Shown here: positions 60,119 to 64,000 of the stretch, piece after piece
Position numbering within the stretch: the first letter of the stretch is position 1
Layout of the letters: every line of letters begins with the position of its first letter
The notes under the pieces: model-generated
Told to the model about the DNA's origin: nothing
The model's database searches: none
Seen by the model: the letters and a program-made list of their open reading frames with translations, nothing else
NCBI GenBank assembly: GCA_937915545.1
Contig: CALGIJ010000001.1
Span: 1 to 64,000 of the forward strand
From: an uncultured Desulfobacterales bacterium
GTDB taxonomy: Bacteria > Desulfobacterota > Desulfobulbia > Desulfobulbales > Desulfocapsaceae
Direction: 5' to 3'
DNA length: 64,000 nt
Program-made: the position numbers and the translations under genes

Positions 60119-60684
60119 GGGGTGTGGCTCCGCGCGGTCGTTGCCGCCGGCCCGCCTTCCCCCTCCCCCTGGGCCAGGGTATAGCGGGCCAGGAAAGTGT
60201 CGGAGAGGTAATGGCAACTCGGCGACGAAAAAAAACGTTTAAAGAGGGCCAGGCTGGGCTCGCGCAGTATCCCGCCGACCACCAGCGGGCGGAGGTCCCG
60301 GTAGAGGGGCGGCAACTTCTCCAGGGGAAGACTGGTGCCGCCGCCCATGGCATCCTCGTAGGCATAGACGAAACGTCGCACCCCGTTGACGAGGAGGGTG
60401 GCATAGCACATCAGGCAGGGTTCCATGGTGGCGTAGACGGTAACCTCCCCCATGGCCCCAGAAAAGCCGCCGGCGAGAAGGCGCCGCAGGGCGACCATCT
60501 CGGCATGGTCGAGTTCATTGATGACTCCGCTGGTGTTGCTGCGCTGCCCGCTGGCCACCACCTTGCCTGCGCCGACGATGACACAGCCCACGGGAAATTC
60601 TCCGGCTTCCAGCGCCGCCTCGGCCTCCGCCAGGGCCAGCTTCATAAATGTGCGATGATCTTCGTCCTCACTCCGCCCAGACAC
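60115..60684 (-). CDS. Nucleoside/tRNA deaminase family protein
   Basis: A 189-residue zinc deaminase. It has ELDHAEMVALRR with the zinc His and catalytic Glu, and ATMEPCLMCYATLL with two zinc cysteines. This is the cytidine/deoxycytidylate/TadA superfamily. The GTG at 60684 behind GGAGGG is preferred; ATG 60645 is an alternative. A C-terminal extension of about 50 residues (PSLALFKRFFSSPSCHYLSDTFLARYTL) is unusual for TadA. It overlaps the radical SAM gene by 4 bases. Confidence 0.8.
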   Translation of the reverse strand: MSGRSEDEDHRTFMKLALAEAEAALEAGEFPVGCVIVGAGKVVASGQRSNTSGVINELDHAEMVALRRLLAGGFSGAMGEVTVYATMEPCLMCYATLLVNGVRRFVYAYEDAMGGGTSLPLEKLPPLYRDLRPLVVGGILREPSLALFKRFFSSPSCHYLSDTFLARYTLAQGEGEGGPAATTARSHTP

Positions 60685-60700
60685 GCCCCGGCCCTCCACT

Positions 60701-61942
60701 TCACAAGGTTTTGCCGAAGCGCAGGGCGGCGGCGAGCAGCGCCGCGCCGCTATGTTCCTCGACATAATCGAGCCCTCTGACGATAAAGGGCACATAGATC
60801 AGTCTGGTTTCGTGCCGGGCGATACGCAGCTCGGCGAGCAGTGGCAGACTGGTTTTCTTGCTCACCGTGGTGTGGGCCAGCACCGTCTTCACCGCCTGCA
60901 CCGCTTCCCGCGCCGGCAGATTGACCCCATAGGCCTCGTCGACGAAGCCTTCCTCTGCTGCAGGGAGGCGCCACTGCCCGAGGGTGAGTTGCGCCGCCAG
61001 TTGCAGAAAAGACCTGGGGTTGAGCTTGAAGGCGGGCACCCATAAGCAAAGAGGCAGGCTGTCGAAGGCCGGCCGCACCGCGATGGGCTGGTTGGTGAAG
61101 CGCAGGTAATCACCAAAGCCGGTCAAGCGCACCCCTTCGGTGGCGATGGTCACCCGCCAGAACGGCAGATGCAGCGCGTCGCGGATGGTTGTCGGCACCA
61201 TCGTCGAGGAGACGGGAACGAAGCGCCCCCCTTCCTCCTGCCACTCGCTGCGGCAGCCGCGGCAGCGCAGGACCAGCGTGTCGCGCTCCCCGTCCATGCC
61301 GCCGCTGCACCGCGGGCAGTGGCTGGAAATGAAGCGTGGCTCCCAGGCAGGATCGGCGGCCACGGAGTGATGGCGGGAGAAAAGCTCACCGCTGCCCAGG
61401 GGCCGCGCCACGACACCGTCAAAGACCGTATCGCCATGGAGGTAACAAGGCTGGTAGATGCGGCTCAGGGTTTCACCGATAAAGGCGCGATGGAAGAGCG
61501 AGCGCCGCTCGCGCCGGCGCAATAGGCCAGCGACGGCCACAGCCTGGTTGAAGGCCTCCTCGCGGGGCACCGATTGACGGAGATAACTTCCGGGACGGGA
61601 GGCAATCAGCGGCAACAGCCGCATCGCCTGGGGCCTCAGACCAAGGGAGGGGGGCAGGTCGTTTTCCTCGATGCCGAGGCGGGTGGTGTCGACGATGCGG
61701 TGATGCACCCCCTCTCCGCCGACCTCGTAGACGGTGCCCTTGAAACGCAGATAGGGGATATGGACCACCGCCGCCGGGTCGACCCCTGCCGGCAGCCTGC
61801 CCGGCAGCAGATAGCGCGGGGCGCTGCCCGCTACGCGATAGTTGTAGACATCGCAGTAGGGGCAGCGAACCAGCCGGTCGTCCTCGGCAAGCGAAATCTC
61901 GGCGCCGCAGGACGGACAGCTCTGGGCGATGACCAGATCCAT
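60701..61942 (-). CDS. Zinc-ribbon protein of unknown function, partner of the SPFH protein
   Basis: A 413-residue cytosolic protein. An N-terminal zinc ribbon (SCPSCGAEISL...RCPYCDVYNY, residues 9-34) and a second ribbon near residue 210 (HCPRCSGGMDG...CRGCRSEW) flank unrecognised sequence. No enzyme motif is visible. Its start is 4 bases downstream of the SPFH gene stop, and the deaminase start lies 16 bases on, so the four genes 59099-63083 form an operon. Confidence 0.65.
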   Translation of the reverse strand: MDLVIAQSCPSCGAEISLAEDDRLVRCPYCDVYNYRVAGSAPRYLLPGRLPAGVDPAAVVHIPYLRFKGTVYEVGGEGVHHRIVDTTRLGIEENDLPPSLGLRPQAMRLLPLIASRPGSYLRQSVPREEAFNQAVAVAGLLRRRERRSLFHRAFIGETLSRIYQPCYLHGDTVFDGVVARPLGSGELFSRHHSVAADPAWEPRFISSHCPRCSGGMDGERDTLVLRCRGCRSEWQEEGGRFVPVSSTMVPTTIRDALHLPFWRVTIATEGVRLTGFGDYLRFTNQPIAVRPAFDSLPLCLWVPAFKLNPRSFLQLAAQLTLGQWRLPAAEEGFVDEAYGVNLPAREAVQAVKTVLAHTTVSKKTSLPLLAELRIARHETRLIYVPFIVRGLDYVEEHSGAALLAAALRFGKTL

Positions 61943-61946
61943 CCGC

Positions 61947-63083
61947 TCACGCCAGTTTCACGCCGCACTCGTTGCAGAACAAGGCGTTGGGCAGGTTCTC
62001 GGCACGACACTGCGGGCAGACCAGCGGCGCCGCCTTCTCGTCGGCAGGCCGGCCGCACTGCGAACAGAACTTCGCCTTGGGGGTGAGGTTCTTGCCACAG
62101 TTGGCGCAGACCATCAGCCGCACCACCTGATGGCCGCAGTAGGGGCAGAAACGCGCATCGGCGCCGATGTCATGGTGGCACTCGGGGCAGGTTGCGGATG
62201 ACTGGGCAGGGTGCGCGGAAGAGTTGCCGGCGGAACCTTGCAGATGCCCGGCAAAGACCTGAGGCAGGAGCATGCCCAGGCCGAGACCGATGCCGGCGCC
62301 GGCCTCGCCCTGGGCACTGGCCGCCTTCTCCATGGCCATGGCCGTCTTCAGTTTGAGCAAACGGTCGAGATCGCCAATGGCCGCGAGACGGCTGCGGTCG
62401 TCGATGGCGCTCTGCACCTCCTCCGGGGGGGTAATCGAGGTGATGTAGAGATGGCTGAGCAGCAGACCGAAAGCCGCGAAATCCTCAACCAGGCGCAGCC
62501 GCAGTTCTTCCGACAGCTCCTCGAAACGGCCGGGGAGATCGAAAATCGAGTCGAGAGTGCGGCCGAGATAGTCGTTGAAGCGGGAGACGATGACCTTCTT
62601 GAGATACCCGGCGATGCCCTCGGTATCGAGCTTGCCCATGGTCCCCACCAGGGTGTTGACGAAGAGCACCGGCTGCACCACCTGAATGGTGTAGATGCCA
62701 TTGGCGCGCAGCCGCACCAGGCCCAGTTCCTTGTCGCGGAAGGCCACCGGATTGGCCGTCCCCCACTTGAGGTCGGGGAAGAACTTGAGGTTGACCATGT
62801 ACACTTCGGCGCGTAGCGGGCTGTCGAGGCGCCAGGGTATGGAGAGAATCTTGGTCAAGAGAGGTAGGTTGGCGGTCTTCAGGGTGTGCCGCCCGGGGCC
62901 GAAACAGTCGCAGGCCTTGCCCTTGTAGAAGAGCACCGCCGCCTGGCTGTCGCGAACCGTCAGCTGCGCTCCGAACTTGATCTCGCCCGAGCCCTCTTCG
63001 GGAAGGCGATGCACCAGTTCCTGGCCGCTTTCGTCAAACCATTCGATATTTTCGAGAAAGATTCCCCCGTCGAAACGATTCAT
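61947..63083 (-). CDS. SPFH domain / double zinc-ribbon protein
   Basis: A 378-residue protein from the ATG at 63083, behind GAGGAG. The N-terminal SPFH-like region resembles the YdjI virion core family (IEWFDESGQELVHRLPEEGSGEIKFGAQLTVRDSQAAVLFYKGKACDCFGPGRHTL). A glycine-rich linker (about 275-300) and two or three C-terminal zinc ribbons (CPECHHDIG...CPYCGH, CANCGKNL...CSQCGR, CPQCRAE...CNECG) follow. There is no membrane helix. Confidence 0.85.
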   Translation of the reverse strand: MNRFDGGIFLENIEWFDESGQELVHRLPEEGSGEIKFGAQLTVRDSQAAVLFYKGKACDCFGPGRHTLKTANLPLLTKILSIPWRLDSPLRAEVYMVNLKFFPDLKWGTANPVAFRDKELGLVRLRANGIYTIQVVQPVLFVNTLVGTMGKLDTEGIAGYLKKVIVSRFNDYLGRTLDSIFDLPGRFEELSEELRLRLVEDFAAFGLLLSHLYITSITPPEEVQSAIDDRSRLAAIGDLDRLLKLKTAMAMEKAASAQGEAGAGIGLGLGMLLPQVFAGHLQGSAGNSSAHPAQSSATCPECHHDIGADARFCPYCGHQVVRLMVCANCGKNLTPKAKFCSQCGRPADEKAAPLVCPQCRAENLPNALFCNECGVKLA

Positions 63084-63184
63084 GTCTTCTCCTCGCGTCC
63101 AAGGCTTGCGCCATGAATGAAAACATTTATAGTAGACCGCAGCCATAATAGCACACGCCACGGCAAAGCAGGAGAAAATCGCGT

Positions 63185-63532
63185 ATGGATTTCAAAGATC
63201 TTTGGGATATCGAAAGCGCCATGAAGGTGCTCACCCATCCGACTGTGGACAGCCAACTCTGGGCCGAGGCGGTCAAGTGGCTCATCCTTCACGGCCCGCC
63301 CGAGGTTCGTCGCATGCTGCTGCAGGCCTCGAGCCAGGCAACCGACAGCGCCTATCCCCAGCTGCGTCCAAGCCATTTCACCAACGATGGCCATCCGCTC
63401 TATGATATCGCCGATCTCGCCAAGGCCATGGGGGTAACGGTGGAAGAGGTGCTGGCAGGCTTGCAACAGGAAAAGGACGAGTTCGAAGAGTTGTTCCTCT
63501 CCAGCGAAGGGGACGATACCACCGTTCACTGA
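63185..63532 (+). CDS. Small protein of unknown function
   Basis: A 115-residue soluble, acidic protein from the ATG at 63185, with AGGAG about 11 bases upstream. It has a helical N-terminal part (MDFKDLWDIESAMKVL, LWAEAVKWLILHGPPEVRRMLL) and a C-terminal segment DLAKAMGVTVEEVLAGLQQEKDEFEEL resembling a helix-turn-helix, though short. No family is recognised. It is divergent from the SPFH operon. Confidence 0.6.
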   Translation: MDFKDLWDIESAMKVLTHPTVDSQLWAEAVKWLILHGPPEVRRMLLQASSQATDSAYPQLRPSHFTNDGHPLYDIADLAKAMGVTVEEVLAGLQQEKDEFEELFLSSEGDDTTVH

Positions 63533-63616
63533 GCGGGCATTGCACCCGCCCAGCGATTTTTCTACGAGGCGGCACAGTGGCGCGGCCAAAGTCGCCAAGG
63601 CCCAGACGATGCGGGG

Positions 63617-64000
63617 CTATAGCTCGTAGAGCTTCTCGTCGTGGACGGGCCGCCTGGAATCGCGCAGGGTCTTCTTCTTGAGCATTTCGAAGCTGATATT
63701 GTCCTCGTTGAAAAGATCCCCCATCTCTTTTTCCACCTGCTCGGGGTCCTCCCCCGACTCCATGCGCGACAGGGCTTCCTCCATGGAATCCCCGAAGTTG
63801 ATGCCGGTCTGCGAGGTGAACTTGCGCATCAGCGAAGCCATCTGCTTGGGGTCGTTTTCGTTGATATGCTCGGCCTCGCGCATCAGCGACTCGAAGGCCC
63901 GCTCCATCCTGCTCTCGTCGAGACCGGCGAATTGATCGTCGCTTTCCTCCTTGGCCTTGCCGATGGTGGCAAAGGTGGAGATGCGTTTTTCCAGTTCCTT
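63617..64000 (-). CDS. C-terminal part of an unknown (possibly FmdB-type zinc-ribbon) protein, cut by the right edge
   Basis: The frame is open to the window edge, giving the last 127 residues and a stop at 63617. It begins KELEKRISTFATIGKAKEES and continues with acidic helices (MERAFESLMREAEHINEND, DSMEEALSRMESGEDPEQVEKEMGDLF), ending DEKLYEL. The first residues resemble the segment after the second cysteine pair of FmdB-family zinc ribbons, but the cysteines lie outside the window. An internal ATG at 63907 is not needed as a start. Confidence 0.55.
   Translation of the reverse strand, partial: KELEKRISTFATIGKAKEESDDQFAGLDESRMERAFESLMREAEHINENDPKQMASLMRKFTSQTGINFGDSMEEALSRMESGEDPEQVEKEMGDLFNEDNISFEMLKKKTLRDSRRPVHDEKLYEL

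Noticed and set aside
1..64000. CRISPR arrays, insertion sequences, prophage or integrase genes
   Set aside because: No repeated spacer-like array, transposase, integrase or terminal inverted repeats were seen.

Overview
This 64 kb window is a stretch of GC-rich bacterial chromosome with densely packed, mostly housekeeping genes. The mix of genes suggests a Desulfobacterota (former Deltaproteobacteria) organism, probably close to the Desulfobulbales. Evidence for this is a tetraheme class III cytochrome c, a desulfoferrodoxin-type superoxide reductase, a rubredoxin, a predicted selenoprotein, system II cytochrome c maturation and a split purH, together with a complete A2-type cytochrome c oxidase operon that implies some contact with oxygen. 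No phage, insertion sequence, CRISPR array or rRNA operon was seen. The taxonomic placement is inference from gene content only.

Layout. 1-2 kb: the tail of a gene cut by the window edge, two unknown membrane/secreted genes and tRNA-Thr(CGU). 2-8 kb: rlpA converging on a trpE-G-D-C-F operon (trpB and trpA are absent), then rpsT. 8-19 kb: a cyclic-nucleotide-binding regulator, two U32-family RNA hydroxylases, pyrR, purN, a stand-alone IMP cyclohydrolase, an S4 protein, mnmA, mtaB and cinA. 19-22 kb: recA, a COG2509 flavoprotein and a rubredoxin. 22-28 kb: a minus-strand respiratory operon (DOMON protein, SCO1, coxA, coxC, coxD, coxB, ctaB, ArsC-like selenoprotein), with desulfoferrodoxin divergent from it. 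28-38 kb: fumarase, a glycosyltransferase, an MBL-fold hydrolase, an Lrp regulator with a decarboxylase and a fused Nth-ExoIII repair enzyme, mutY, azlCD and an iron-dependent dehydrogenase. 38-46 kb: an unknown protein with a possible RelA/SpoT-like domain, GDP-fucose and UDP-glucuronate sugar genes, a DisA-type diadenylate cyclase and rpmB. 46-49 kb: resB, ccsB and cytochrome c3. 49-57 kb: a long minus-strand run from purA through rpoZ, dnaJ, moaC, dksA, galT, a receiver-only regulator and a divergent FolE2 homologue to glyS. 57-64 kb: tatBC, then a radical SAM / deaminase / zinc-ribbon / SPFH operon, a small unknown gene and a gene cut by the right edge.

The most notable observations concern coding junctions. 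First, the gene after ctaB only makes sense if an in-frame UGA is read as selenocysteine: the codon sits in a U-x-x-C motif, is followed by a hairpin at SECIS spacing, and lies behind a strong ribosome binding site. The same UGA is the stop codon of ctaB, because ctaB and the selenoprotein share one reading frame with no other stop between them. Second, endonuclease III and exonuclease III occupy one uninterrupted frame, again with a strong internal ribosome binding site at the junction. Other points are a putative c-di-AMP synthase with an unclassified N-terminal domain, a FolE2 homologue lacking the expected metal ligands, and a rubredoxin with a C-x-C knuckle.

Functional links. The oxidase operon, SCO1, ctaB and the ResB/CcsB maturation system together support building and feeding a respiratory oxidase, with cytochrome c3 as a periplasmic electron carrier. 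Desulfoferrodoxin and rubredoxin fit superoxide detoxification. Many genes in 9-18 kb modify tRNA or rRNA.
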